This document shows, one piece after another, positions 35,501-43,306 of a stretch of DNA of 64,000 nt (positions within the stretch are counted from its first letter, which is position 1; every line of letters begins with the position of its first letter). The translations under genes and the position numbers were made by a program. The stretch comes from an uncultured Nitrosospira sp. (GTDB taxonomy: Bacteria > Nitrospirota > Nitrospiria > Nitrospirales > Nitrospiraceae), in the NCBI GenBank assembly GCA_900696515.1, contig CAADGK010000039.1, forward strand, positions 1 through 64,000. Reading direction: 5' to 3'. The notes under the pieces are model-generated. The model searched no databases, was not told the origin of the DNA, and saw nothing but the letters and a program-made list of their open reading frames with translations.

Positions 35501-36259
35501 CCCCTTGCGTCGTCGCCCCCAAAGCTCAAAGGTCCGCTCAACGACTTTTTTGACTGAGATAGAGGCCACTTTGTCGCGCAATGATTGGGCCCAGAATTCT
35601 GGGGTCGGATTGTCCTTGGGATTCAGCTTGTGAAGGATTAGGCTTGCACGAGACATCTTCTGTGCCCCGGCCCGAACTGTTTCCCAATCCTTTTGGAGTT
35701 CGGCTTTACACCTAGCAACGAATTCGGGGAGCTTGCCTTCCGCCTCAAGCTCGATTTCCAGTTCGGCCACATCGAAGTCTTCAGCGTAGCCAAGCTCCCG
35801 CAACAAGACCGTGTACATCAACTCGGCTATCCGCTGCGTGACCTTGCGAGTGTCGGCTTCCTTAGCCACTTCAAACAGGATGACCTCGGTGGGCGTCTTG
35901 GCGTTGATGAGGTCCAGCAGGGCGCTGATGCGCTTGTCGCCAATTTGTTCCTTAAAGAGATCAGCGAACTTCTTGCCGAGGACCGTGCGGTTTTGCAGGG
36001 CGTAGCCGAGGTTCTTGGCGAACGAACTTTTACCAGAACCGAAGAAACCTGACACCCAGACACCGACGCTTTCGTGCGGATCAGCAGGAGCCTCGGCCAC
36101 GGCCTTGAGCAAGTGATGGTACTGCTCCCGAATGCTATCCGTAGCCACATACTCAGAAATTTCGTCGTGGACGGATTGCTCGTCCACTTGATCAACTTGA
36201 ATGATCTCTTCAATCTTGCGGCTAAGGTCACGAGTCAGCAGATCGCCAATGGTTTTCAT
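32594..36259 (-). CDS. brxC: BREX P-loop protein BrxC/PglY
   Basis: A 1221-residue AAA+ like ATPase, core BREX component. The start MKTIGDLLTRDLSRKIEEII is followed by QVDQVDE and Walker A GFFGSGKSSFAK at residues 71-82, which is diagnostic for BrxC. VFIIDEVGQHVARSGDK is the Walker B region. I chose ATG 36259 over the frame's earlier start at 36316, as homology begins there, AAGGAAAGGGA precedes it and the overlap with brxB disappears (16-base gap). The central part resembles DUF6079-like BrxC proteins. Confidence 0.93.
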   Translation of the reverse strand: MKTIGDLLTRDLSRKIEEIIQVDQVDEQSVHDEISEYVATDSIREQYHHLLKAVAEAPADPHESVGVWVSGFFGSGKSSFAKNLGYALQNRTVLGKKFADLFKEQIGDKRISALLDLINAKTPTEVILFEVAKEADTRKVTQRIAELMYTVLLRELGYAEDFDVAELEIELEAEGKLPEFVARCKAELQKDWETVRAGAQKMSRASLILHKLNPKDNPTPEFWAQSLRDKVASISVKKVVERTFELWGRRRKGKALVFIIDEVGQHVARSGDKIEDLRATIEAFGQVGKNLLKARKITAPCWIVVTSQEKLDEVVAAIDSKRVELAKLQDRFRYRVDLAPSDIREVATKRVLAKKTEAQKPLKDLFKKNEGQLNAALRLERTTRRTDFSEGDFIHFYPYPPHYIDLCIGIMSGIRLQPGAPRHYGGSNRTIIKQAYEMLVSDRTAFAQKPVGALVTLDKVFELVEGNLSNEKRTDIHQIAERFKTDPEDHGWALRVAKAICLLEFIRDLPRTEANLAAVLVDEVGKATPLSEVQAAVKRLDTAKFIRNTEEGWKLQTAQEKNWTNERSGHLDPKPRERNELTRTAVQEIFDEPEFKTYRYQNRSFRIGISIDGSSIGDEGELPLALSVSDDAEELTKRIEEIRTESQQKSHENDLYWLFCLTPEIDELVGQLHASRRMVDKYNQLSAQQKISPDEATCLQDEKNSKNGFETRLRDKLTEAMERGTGMFRGVQKDASALGKGLSEILKKLFSQVVPDLYPKLQMGSRPLKGDEAEHILKAADLKALPNVFYVGDHGLGLVVKDGPKNIVNVNADVAKEVLDYLKSEHSYGNKETRMGKTLEKRFGGTPYGWERDVLRLILATLFRAGEIEVTYQGNRYHNHQDPASRTPFINNLAFRSSMFSPRQSVGLKTLTQAVQQLEDLTGEEVDVEEGAIATAFKKVAAEELEKLYPLKATVEAHRLPVLTMLSEYQQTLAGIQSSTSDDCVRILTENGKDFGETRDKVRKLRESLDAEAIGVLRQARQATDQVWQRLSAHAPSLELESTVGQLKTLLASEQFIDSWDDIAAHTKKVLGAYRTAYCQLFDRRKKSYESAIGEIKNRSEWPPLEANNPSIAATLLSPLQGRVGTDEDKTAVAEGKSLGKSSLTEMESDLAAVAGLKSSVLVKLQELSIGSEKKAPVRKVRVSEFFNRPIQTQEELDKALDLIRDSLQKCIDEGAVIILE

Positions 36260-36275
36260 GCGAGCGTCCCTTTCC

Positions 36276-36875
36276 TCAGCCGTAGATTTTGACCCGGTAG
36301 TTGCCCAGAGCATCACGGTCTTTCAGTTCCATGAATCGCAGCCCCGTCGTGCCTTCGATGGAGCCGGGATAGAACAAAACCGTGGGCACCTTTGTCTTGC
36401 CGTGCATTTTGTCGAGTAGCATCGACATGTGGAAAATGGCCGGCGACATGGCCGCTACACGGGTGAGAAAGACCACCAAATTCTCCGGGTTGATTGAGGC
36501 CAAACGATCTGTAAGCAGATCCCATAGCGGAATCCAAACCTTACTCGACAGGTACGTGGTTACTTGCTGCTGGGCTTCAACATAGCCTCGCTCCTTTTCC
36601 AATGCGATGACGGCTTCTAAACCTTCGTCATCGTCCTTTTCGTGAACCTTGTCCAACGCCGACCAAAGCAACTCCGACATCGGGATGATCTGAACCTCTT
36701 TGCCAGCAGTTTCCAGGCGAGTGGCCAGCAACTTGATCTCCCGCCGAAGTTCCCATTCATCGGTCGGATCGTACCGCATGATCGCGAAAGGCAGGTCATG
36801 ATAGACACTGATCCTCGGCGGCACCGCCTTCAAGTCGCTTTCGAGAGGAGCGATGCTATCTTTGAGCGAGGGCAT
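36276..36875 (-). CDS. brxB: BREX protein BrxB (DUF1788)
   Basis: A 199-residue protein of the DUF1788 family, an essential BREX component with no known enzyme activity that interacts with PglZ in described systems. The C-terminal VPTVLFYPGSIEG and TGLRFMEL block is characteristic. The start at ATG 36875 has GAGGAG seven bases upstream. ATG 36881 and a TTG at 36890 are less well placed. It overlaps the end of brxA by 20 bases. Confidence 0.9.
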   Translation of the reverse strand: MPSLKDSIAPLESDLKAVPPRISVYHDLPFAIMRYDPTDEWELRREIKLLATRLETAGKEVQIIPMSELLWSALDKVHEKDDDEGLEAVIALEKERGYVEAQQQVTTYLSSKVWIPLWDLLTDRLASINPENLVVFLTRVAAMSPAIFHMSMLLDKMHGKTKVPTVLFYPGSIEGTTGLRFMELKDRDALGNYRVKIYG

Positions 36876-37704
36876 TCGCATACTCCTCAAGAGTGTTGGA
36901 GGGAAATGTCAATCGGATGACACTGCCAGCAACGTGGTATTCCAGCAGGTCACGCTGGTGCGCTTCAAACAGGCACCGCTCCACGCCGTCCCTGTTCAAA
37001 AAGAACAGCTTCCAGTCCGACAACTCAATGAGCTTTGCTCCTGATAGTTGGTGCTGTTTCAGATAAAACACGACGTATGCAAACGACTCGATAGGAAGGT
37101 AGGCAGGAGCGATCTTCTTGTGGACTCCTCCCTGAAGCACACCGAAGTCCCGAAGAGCTGAGAGCAATCCCTGGGCAATGCGGGTGATCGTGGGCTCAGA
37201 CCAATGGCCGGTCGTCTTCCCATCTTCCACCCATGCTGCCAAAGACCTTTCAAAATCCTGAACATTGATGTCAGCCAAGCCCCGTGCCCACCTTGGAGCA
37301 AGAATTTGAGTGACCGCATCATGCAGCAACTGGTCAGCACGAGCGGAGTGGAAATACAACAGTCGTTCCAACACAGCAGTCGGAAGTTTCTTTTGGACGA
37401 GGGTTACCAGTGCCTTCGTGACTGATTCTTCAGAAAGGTAGCGTTGGCGGAAAATTGCCAGAATGTCCCGAACACGAGAACGGGATGCCTTCCCAAAGAC
37501 ATTTTCCCGCTGCACTCGGTTGATGTTCTGTTCTGCCGAAGCATCGACATCCCAGTGAGAGAGTAGCGTTTTCGTGTCTCCGATCAAGGCTCCCGCCTTG
37601 ATGATCTTTGACGAGTACAGAGCCGAAGGCCGAATTTGCTTGGCCAGAGGGATTGCCGGTCTTTGGTGTTTCAATGGATTACTTGTGCAAAGGTGATTAT
37701 TCAT
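36856..37704 (-). CDS. brxA: BREX protein BrxA (DUF1819)
   Basis: A 282-residue protein of the DUF1819 family, first gene of the BREX operon. BrxA is a small helical DNA-binding protein in known structures. Visible blocks are SSKIIKAGALIGDTKTLLSH near residue 30, RVRDILAIFRQRYLSE, and YLPIESFAYVVFYLKQHQLSG. The N-terminal about 25 residues (MNNHLCTSNPLKHQRPAIPL) look unconserved, and a downstream in-frame start is possible, although no better ribosome-binding site was seen. The operon then runs nine genes to 21788. Confidence 0.88.
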   Translation of the reverse strand: MNNHLCTSNPLKHQRPAIPLAKQIRPSALYSSKIIKAGALIGDTKTLLSHWDVDASAEQNINRVQRENVFGKASRSRVRDILAIFRQRYLSEESVTKALVTLVQKKLPTAVLERLLYFHSARADQLLHDAVTQILAPRWARGLADINVQDFERSLAAWVEDGKTTGHWSEPTITRIAQGLLSALRDFGVLQGGVHKKIAPAYLPIESFAYVVFYLKQHQLSGAKLIELSDWKLFFLNRDGVERCLFEAHQRDLLEYHVAGSVIRLTFPSNTLEEYANALAQR

Positions 37705-38155
37705 TCAATCTGGAATGATAGGTAGGTCTTGGGATGATCGATTCCTCATTTATCACGAACTCCTCCATAGTAGTAATCTGTTGAGAGACTACGACTAATT
37801 TGGGGAGAGGTCCACTTAATATGCGGCGAAGGATACCCGTTTCCCTATGATAAATCACCAGCTTCTAGACGGGTCACGGCCGAAACAAGAACGTGGGCTT
37901 TCCCTGATGTGAAGCGAGGCTGCGTTAGATCCATTCGGCCTAGGTCCGAAAGATTCTTAGCTCACGCCGCAAATGTTGCGTCACTTGTGTCTATTTCGTT
38001 CTAAATCTTCCCTTGTGCTTCCTGGTACTCATAACCGTCTCAGCCTTGGATATTGGCCGTTTCCAGATATCTTCCTACTTGCGGCACGACATTCAACCGC
38101 CTGACACAGGCTATCACTGAGGGTAGTGATGGTGAAGAAATAGGGGTTGCGTTCC
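37705..38155 (-). other. Intergenic region between the BREX operon and the mobilisation genes
   Basis: About 450 bases without a gene. The BREX promoter should be within 37705-37850, but no good -35/-10 pair was found. The part near 37800-38050 has mixed composition and no obvious inverted repeat. It also holds the 3' untranslated end of the relaxase gene. No brxR-type regulator gene is present here. Confidence 0.4.
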
Positions 38156-39139
38156 TTACGAAGACCGGTCGCGCTCCGGCGAACGAGTCTTCGACACGTC
38201 CCGCGACCGTTCACTCAAGTACCCGACCAGGTCTGCCGCCAGTTGCCGATCCTCCCCACGATCTGATCGGGCTAACGTCCGCATCACCTGTTCATAATTC
38301 CGCATGACTTCCTGGGTTCGTCCATGTCGGCGCGTGGTGCGTTGCAGCCGCTCCAGCGTCTCCCCTTTCCTTCCCGGTTCCTGCAGATGCCGCACGGTCC
38401 AGCGTTCATGCGTCGTGCGATGAATCCGGCTCGTGGTCGTGGCCTCAATGCCATGTTCGCGTAACGCCTCCGCAAACCCCTCGCGCCAGCGTTGCAGATC
38501 TGCCTTTCTCGGATTCAGCCGCATCCCGTCGAGACCGGCGGCCTTCACCGTCAGATGCACATGTGGGTGCGGGGAGGGGTGTGGGTCCGGATCGGTCTCG
38601 AACGTGTGCAGCACCATGGCGTACTGAAACCCAGAGAACTCCCGCTTGGCGAAATCATGGGCTGCACGCTGGACTGACAGCGGATCGGTCCTGGTCGGCA
38701 TGGAGAGGACGAGATGAAAGGCATCGCGCATGGTCGAATCCGTCGCGATCGGCATCCCGCCGTCGCGCCATTCAGCTTTCAGATCGGCCACGGCATCCTT
38801 CCCGAGAATTACCTGGCCGTCTTGATCCTCGATTTCCAGGAGGCCATCGCGCGAAATGTAGGTGAGGTTGTTCGAGATGCCCTTCATCCCTTTCGGCGCC
38901 CTGACGAGTTTCACTATGACTTGCGGCGCGCGGCGGACCATGGCCTGTAATTTCTGCCGCACATAGGTCGCACGGGCCTGCGACGTGCTGAGCCGTCCGC
39001 CAGTACTCGCGAACTTGGCGGAACTCAGACGAACGTTCCTGCTGCGACGCGGTCGCGGGAGTGTCTCGGTTGAGACATTGAAGAGCCGACTCCCCCACTC
39101 ATCCAATTTGTCGTCGATCTGGCTGATGGTAGGACTCAT
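38156..39139 (-). CDS. MOBP-type relaxase (mobilisation nuclease)
   Basis: A 327-residue relaxase that nicks oriT and pilots the strand into the coupling protein. Motif I reads LTYISRDG (Tyr94 candidate nucleophile) and motif III MVLHTFETDPDPHPSPHPHV followed by HLTV, giving the His cluster (His178, 191, 193, 195). The long upstream part of the frame (to 39613) is only the shadow of mobC. ATG 39139 overlaps the mobC stop as ATGA, so the pair is translationally coupled. It is shorter than TraI of IncP plasmids. The LPD7-bearing protein 28 kb away may supply missing modules. Confidence 0.85.
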   Translation of the reverse strand: MSPTISQIDDKLDEWGSRLFNVSTETLPRPRRSRNVRLSSAKFASTGGRLSTSQARATYVRQKLQAMVRRAPQVIVKLVRAPKGMKGISNNLTYISRDGLLEIEDQDGQVILGKDAVADLKAEWRDGGMPIATDSTMRDAFHLVLSMPTRTDPLSVQRAAHDFAKREFSGFQYAMVLHTFETDPDPHPSPHPHVHLTVKAAGLDGMRLNPRKADLQRWREGFAEALREHGIEATTTSRIHRTTHERWTVRHLQEPGRKGETLERLQRTTRRHGRTQEVMRNYEQVMRTLARSDRGEDRQLAADLVGYLSERSRDVSKTRSPERDRSS

Positions 39140-39687
39140 TGGAGAGACCAGCGCGCCACCGTCCCGCGCAGGACATCGGACACCCTCTTCGTATGGGCCT
39201 GGATGACGCGCGAGAGTTCGGTGATGACCTCGACCCGAAACGCTGTCCGGTTCTGAGGCGCGGTATTCAGGACTTTTGCAATCTGGTTCAAATTCCTGCC
39301 CAACGCAAGCAGGTGTTGATTCGACCGGGCCAATCCTTCCAATTCCGGCTGCCCGATATGGGGCTGTCCGGCCAATTTTGTACGGATCATCGCCACCACC
39401 CATTTTGTCGGCGCGTAGCCTTCGTGCCCGGCCATCCGCTTCAGGGCAGCGAGTTCTGAGGGCGTGAGGTTCACTTCCATGCGGGCGGTCGCTCGTTCTT
39501 GCTTCGGTGTAACGCGCAGCCGAGGCACAGGAGCCTGCGTCGCTCTCCGGTCCATGGCTTGCCGAATGGCGTTCCGGAGGGCATGGCTCGGTGTGATGCC
39601 GTGGGCCTGACACCAGGCCTGCCAGGGCGCTTTCAGTTCACCCAAATCCACCGTGACTGTGGTTGTCCGTTTCGCCCTCTGCCCCAT
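39136..39687 (-). CDS. mobC: MobC-like relaxosome accessory protein
   Basis: A 183-residue protein. MEVNLTPSELAALKRMAGHE and YAPTKWVVAMIRTKL form a ribbon-helix-helix-like DNA-binding module, and LLALGRNLNQIAKVLN is the characteristic mobilisation (MobC) block. Such proteins open oriT DNA near the nic site and recruit the relaxase. AGGTGA lies before ATG 39687. The longer frame to 39915 enters the oriT region and is rejected. It is transcribed away from the candidate oriT, as in many mobilisation loci. Confidence 0.8.
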   Translation of the reverse strand: MGQRAKRTTTVTVDLGELKAPWQAWCQAHGITPSHALRNAIRQAMDRRATQAPVPRLRVTPKQERATARMEVNLTPSELAALKRMAGHEGYAPTKWVVAMIRTKLAGQPHIGQPELEGLARSNQHLLALGRNLNQIAKVLNTAPQNRTAFRVEVITELSRVIQAHTKRVSDVLRGTVARWSLQ

Positions 39688-40119
39688 CAGCTCACCTGCA
39701 CCAAGCCCAGTTGAAACACCCCGCGCCCCTACCGACCGGTGTCTGATTCTGGTCATCGAAGGAGAGTCCGGGGGCGGTGATCGGAGCGTTAAAGAACATG
39801 GACACAACGATACAACAAACCCAGAATGTAAGACAACTGCGGGCAACAGCCATATCCTGCAACATCTTAAAATCTGTCTTACACCATGCCTACGACGATA
39901 CGGATCTAAGACCACCGGTCAACCGTTCGCCCTGGGCTCAGGACGCCAGAAACGAGCCCCGGATCGACCGTTCGGAAGAGCCTCCGGCAAGCTGGGCATG
40001 CCGACACCCTCCGGTCGGCTGGTCCGGTTTCCAGCCATTCGGGGGTCATGATTTGAGGGGGGTTCTCTTCCTGTTATCCTGTGACAGGGAACACCCTGTG
40101 TGTTGTTGAGGTCACAACC
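39688..40119 (+). other. Intergenic region carrying the candidate oriT
   Basis: A 430-base region between divergent mobC and the lipoprotein gene. It has the oriT candidate at 39828-39882. A second TATCCTGT sequence lies at 40075-40082 inside a small inverted repeat (CCTGT 40070-40074, ACAGG 40084-40088). Promoters for the divergent genes should also be here. No further gene was seen. Confidence 0.5.
39828..39882 (+). other. oriT: Candidate origin of transfer (oriT) with IncP-like nic site
   Basis: GTAAGACA (39828-39835) and TGTCTTAC (39875-39882) form a perfect inverted repeat. Between them lies TATCCTGC (39853-39860), identical to the IncP/MOBP nic consensus YATCCTG|Y; the cut would be between 39859 and 39860. 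The site is upstream of mobC and a MOBP-type relaxase, the expected position. Function is inferred from the sequence only. Confidence 0.6.
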
Positions 40120-40935
40120 ATGCGCATGACCTGGACGAACAGTCTTCGATGCCTTCTGGCACTCGGCCTGATGAGTGGGCTCGTTGCTTGTAGCAGCCTG
40201 GCCAATTGCTTCAATAGTGGTTTCGCTCCCGTCGCCTGTGGCGGCGGGTACAGCGCCAGCGACGTGTCTTCTCTGCCTCAGCCCACGCCTACCTCAGCGC
40301 AAGGTCGCTGGACAGGCACGACTTCTACCGGCCGCACCGTCGCTGGACTGGTTCTAGAGGACAGCTCCTATTGGCTGTTCTATTCGGCAAAAAACAATCC
40401 CAGTATCCTGGCTGGACTAGTTCAAGGAACTGGCACGTCACACTCCGGCTCCTTCGGGTCCTCGAATACGAGAGATTTTAATTTGGAAGATGCCGGTATT
40501 CGCTCAGCGACAATGAATGGCAGCTATGTTCCGAACAAGAGCTTCCTCGGGACGATCGCCTACCTCACGGGGGACACCGAGAGCTTTTCGAGTACGTACG
40601 ATGGGGACTCTGAGTCGGCACCAAACCTGACTTTGGTGACCGGGACCTATGTGGGGCTGCGTGCCGACAACCACCAGGTCACACTGATCGTTGATGCAGC
40701 CGGGACACTTTCCGGTCATTCATCAGACGGATGCACTGTTGCTGGACCCTTGTCTCCTCGTGCAACGGGAAATGTGTTTCATACCTCGGTGACATTGGAA
40801 GGTAGAGCCTGTAGCACTGGAAATGAACCGCTCACAGGAGTAACGTTTTTCGATGCCGCGACCAACCAGCTTTATATTGCCGCCCTCAACAGTGCCAGGA
40901 CCACCAGCTATCTCTTTCTCGGCACGAAGCGGTAA
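40120..40935 (+). CDS. Predicted lipoprotein of unknown function
   Basis: A 271-residue lipoprotein. ATG 40120 (or 40126) begins a signal peptide with LMSGLVACSS as lipobox. The mature part holds a Cys/Gly-rich N terminus and a beta-rich domain starting around GRWTGTTSTGRTVAGLVLED, which resembles repeat-like secreted domains of calycin type. No enzymatic motif is visible. It is divergent from mobC and may be a surface protein of the element, for example an exclusion factor, but this is a guess. Confidence 0.6.
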   Translation: MRMTWTNSLRCLLALGLMSGLVACSSLANCFNSGFAPVACGGGYSASDVSSLPQPTPTSAQGRWTGTTSTGRTVAGLVLEDSSYWLFYSAKNNPSILAGLVQGTGTSHSGSFGSSNTRDFNLEDAGIRSATMNGSYVPNKSFLGTIAYLTGDTESFSSTYDGDSESAPNLTLVTGTYVGLRADNHQVTLIVDAAGTLSGHSSDGCTVAGPLSPRATGNVFHTSVTLEGRACSTGNEPLTGVTFFDAATNQLYIAALNSARTTSYLFLGTKR

Positions 40936-40976
40936 GCCTCACCGGTTCGTTGTTCTGTCATGGTTTTCTTTTTGAC

Positions 40977-41004
40977 GGGGCATGACCTGATCAGATCATG
41001 CCCC
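40977..41004 (+). terminator. Hairpin between convergent genes, possible bidirectional terminator
   Basis: GGGGCATGA (40977-40985) pairs perfectly with TCATGCCCC (40996-41004) around a ten-base loop. It lies between convergent genes ending at 40935 and 41024. A T-rich stretch lies on its left side and only TCT on its right, so classic U-run termination is weakly supported. Confidence 0.5.
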
Positions 41005-41023
41005 TCTAAATGGATCGATGCGA

Positions 41024-41452
41024 TTACGGGGATAGGATGTGTCGAACAGCAGTGGGTGCAAAGAATCCCTGATCCTTCAGATTGGCAAACCAGCTCTCGG
41101 CAAACTCCATCAACTCCTGTTTCAGCGTGGGCAGGACATGGGTGCGTCTGCCCGTCTCGTCATACCGATAGACGTCTTGCACGATCCCTAGGTAGTCGTT
41201 CCGGAAAGACACCGGTTCGGCTGCGGCGCCATCGAGGACACTGTGAAACAGAAACACGATGTCGGGATCGCGCATGAGGTCGCCGTTCTGTTCGCCGTAA
41301 TGGCACAAGGACACAAGCCGGTGGCCGTCTCCACTCGATCCAATCTCCTCGACTGAGAGGGGCATGTAGCCGGACACCGCGATGCGGACGGCATGGACGC
41401 CGTCGAGCAGCTGATCGAGATACTTCGCAAATTCCTGATAACTGTTCATCAT
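41024..41452 (-). CDS. DUF6908-like protein of conjugative elements
   Basis: A 142-residue soluble protein resembling the DUF6908 domain often encoded on ICEs and plasmids. Recognisable blocks are YMPLSVEEIG, LVSLCHYGEQNGDLMRDPDI (motif with HY.E.NGD.M.DP), FLFHSVLDGAAAEPVSFRND and the C-terminal LKQELMEFAESWFANLKDQG. Function is unknown. A second small element gene follows on the same strand upstream. Confidence 0.6.
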   Translation of the reverse strand: MMNSYQEFAKYLDQLLDGVHAVRIAVSGYMPLSVEEIGSSGDGHRLVSLCHYGEQNGDLMRDPDIVFLFHSVLDGAAAEPVSFRNDYLGIVQDVYRYDETGRRTHVLPTLKQELMEFAESWFANLKDQGFFAPTAVRHILSP

Positions 41453-41515
41453 CTTGTTTCCTTTCTTCAGATGCAGGAAGCCCCCGGCGCGAGGGCCGGA
41501 GGCTTCCCGTGACGG

Positions 41516-41758
41516 TCAGCGGTCCGACCGCTCCGCGATCCAGCGTGTCGCCTGTTGGGCGACGACGATCAGCGCATCAAGGTCTGCGACTCCGAAGGAT
41601 TCGGAATTCTTCCAGACTCCATCCTGTCCCTTGTACGAGCGGGCCACGGTCACGTTATAGAACGGACCGTTCATGCCCTCGTTCTTCCAGATGCTCGCCT
41701 TGATGCGGCTGCATCGAAGCGTGGTGACCGGCTTAGGTTTCTTATCTTGAGGTGCCAT
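41516..41758 (-). CDS. Small conserved-type element protein
   Basis: An 80-residue basic protein with a beta-rich centre (IKASIWKNEGMNGPFYNVTV, then YKGQDGVWKNSESFG) followed by one helix (VADLDALIVVAQQATRW). Proteins with this pattern accompany DUF6908-like genes in mobile elements. A single-stranded DNA- or RNA-binding fold is imaginable but not shown. It is followed by the DUF6908-like gene on the same strand. Confidence 0.55.
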   Translation of the reverse strand: MAPQDKKPKPVTTLRCSRIKASIWKNEGMNGPFYNVTVARSYKGQDGVWKNSESFGVADLDALIVVAQQATRWIAERSDR

Positions 41759-42320
41759 AGTGTTGTCTCCTTTAGTTAGAGTTGATGTGTTGGCCTCTCA
41801 CGAGACAGTGGAGGCCACACAGCGACGACAAAGGAGACAGAGAGGCCGCCGCCACCTGGCGGGCCGGCGGGCGCGAAGCGGAGGAATGCCCGCGGAAGAC
41901 GACGCAGATGTTCGCGGCGCGCGGGCATGATCGACGCAGCCCGCCGGTGGAAAGCCAGGGCGGAGGCCGGATGCGCACAGGCACCTAACCCGAAACCACA
42001 AGCTGGCACTCGCTCATCACAGCCAGGCATGACAGAGCAGATGCACCAGATGAGGTGAGAAGGTCCTGTTCACAGATCAAAGAGACTAAGCCCGTTCGCC
42101 AAAATTGAAGAGAGTCAACGTGTCGGCTTCGAGACGGTCTTGAGCTTGTTGCAGTTGTCGACCAGCAGGCGACCGACGACGCGTCAGATGGTTGATGAAC
42201 GCAGTGGAAGACCGAACGGCTTTCGAGGCGGCAGGGGAAATAGCACCTTAGTTGTAGTAAAGAAGGGATGAGAGTCCGAGACGAGCGGCGTGCGAAACGA
42301 TCAGACGTTTCCGGCGACTC
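41759..42320 (-). other. G+C-rich region with a possible gene remnant
   Basis: About 560 bases with no supported gene. The part 41772-42000 has open frames in several phases, as expected from high G+C, with no family. On the minus strand, 42086-42237 reads like the end of a protein (AFINHLTRRRSPAGRQLQQA, ending NFGERA and stop) but lacks a start. This may be a transposase or recombinase remnant. Confidence 0.3.
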
Positions 42321-42620
42321 TTAGACCAGACTGAGTTTGAAGGGACGAATGGACTGGATGGCGAGAAAGTCTCGTTGACTCTGCGTCACGACGGTCCCAC
42401 CAATGGCACGGGCTGACAGCGCAATGAGGACCTCGTGGGTGAGTGAATTAGCCTGTCGGAGACGGTATCCATGGACGGCTTGAAGCTGCCGTAAGACGCG
42501 ACCGGCGGCTTCGTAGATTTCCTCAGACGGGACGAGCAGCCGACCCAGTCTCCGAAAGGTTCTAAACAGATCGTGCAAACGCGTCCGATCCTCAGTTGAA
42601 ACCAAAAGGACGGGAGTCAT
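42321..42620 (-). pseudogene. PIN-domain toxin, C-terminal part only
   Basis: A 99-residue frame that matches the C-terminal two thirds of a VapC-like PIN ribonuclease: GRLLVPSEEIYEAAGRVLRQ, SLTHEVLIALSARAIGGTVV and TQSQRDFLAI. The N-terminal strand with the first catalytic Asp (xxDTxxxI) is missing. The start lies beside an IS200-like element, which probably removed it. Without the first acidic residue it should be inactive. Confidence 0.6.
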
Positions 42621-42695
42621 TGTGTGATCGTCAAGACAAAATAAAGGTCGATAGGCCCGCCATGGGAGGCTATGCTCCAGAGGACCAATGAAGCT

Positions 42696-43222
42696 CCCCG
42701 CAGCAAGCTGCGGGGTATCACAGAACTAAAACATGCGGAGCTGTCGGAGATCCTCGCGCGGTTGCCCTTGCCGCTGGACGTACCGTTCCACCGTCTGCCA
42801 GTTCGCACGTTCGCCCACCGTCGCCACATAGTACCCATCTGTCCAAAACTCCCCGCCCCACAGCACCCGCTTGACCGCGGGCTTCCGCCGAAAGATCTCT
42901 CGCGCCGTGATACTCTTGAAAATCTGTACAATCCGCCCCGGAGCCATCTTCGGATGGGCACTGCAAAGCACATGGATATGATTCTTGTCCGTGCCGATCG
43001 CCTCCATCTCAATCGGAAACCGGTCCGCAATCTCTGCCGCTGTTTCCTGGATAATCCCCGCTACTTCTTCATCCAGCAACGCCTTGCGATATTTCACCGG
43101 AAACACAATGTGATAATGGATTTGCCAGGCACAATGCGCCCCTTTTCTGACCTCCTCGTCCCTCTGGTCAACCATGTACTGGAGGGTACCAGAGAAGAGG
43201 ATCCCCGTAGCAAGCTACGGGG
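42696..43222 (-). mobile_element. IS200/IS605-type element with flanking hairpins
   Basis: A Y1-transposase gene lies between two related 20-base palindromes, CCCCGCAGCAAGCTGCGGGG (42696-42715) and CCCCGTAGCAAGCTACGGGG (43203-43222). Subterminal hairpins in place of inverted terminal repeats are typical of IS200/IS605 elements and of REP-associated transposases. The exact ends are not defined here. Two differing bases in the hairpins compensate each other in both stems. Confidence 0.65.
42726..43175 (-). CDS. tnpA: IS200-like Y1 transposase TnpA
   Basis: A 149-residue single-strand-specific HUH transposase. IHYHIVFPVKYRKALL is the N-terminal block, KNHIHVLCSAHPKMAPGRIV holds the His-hydrophobic-His metal site, and WTDGYYVATVGE carries the candidate catalytic Tyr. 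Full family length suggests that the gene is intact. It lies within the IS200-like element between the two hairpins. Confidence 0.88.
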   Translation of the reverse strand: MVDQRDEEVRKGAHCAWQIHYHIVFPVKYRKALLDEEVAGIIQETAAEIADRFPIEMEAIGTDKNHIHVLCSAHPKMAPGRIVQIFKSITAREIFRRKPAVKRVLWGGEFWTDGYYVATVGERANWQTVERYVQRQGQPREDLRQLRMF

Positions 43223-43306
43223 AATCACAAGTTGAAAATCTGAAGCATATGGGAGGTCGTGAGGACTACCCTCAAAGAGGGCAAAGAGGGTGAGTACCGG
43301 ACGTGC

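Noticed and set aside
39140-39613. N-terminal extension of the relaxase frame
   Set aside because: This part is the mobC gene in another frame. The ATGA overlap at 39136-39139 gives the natural start.
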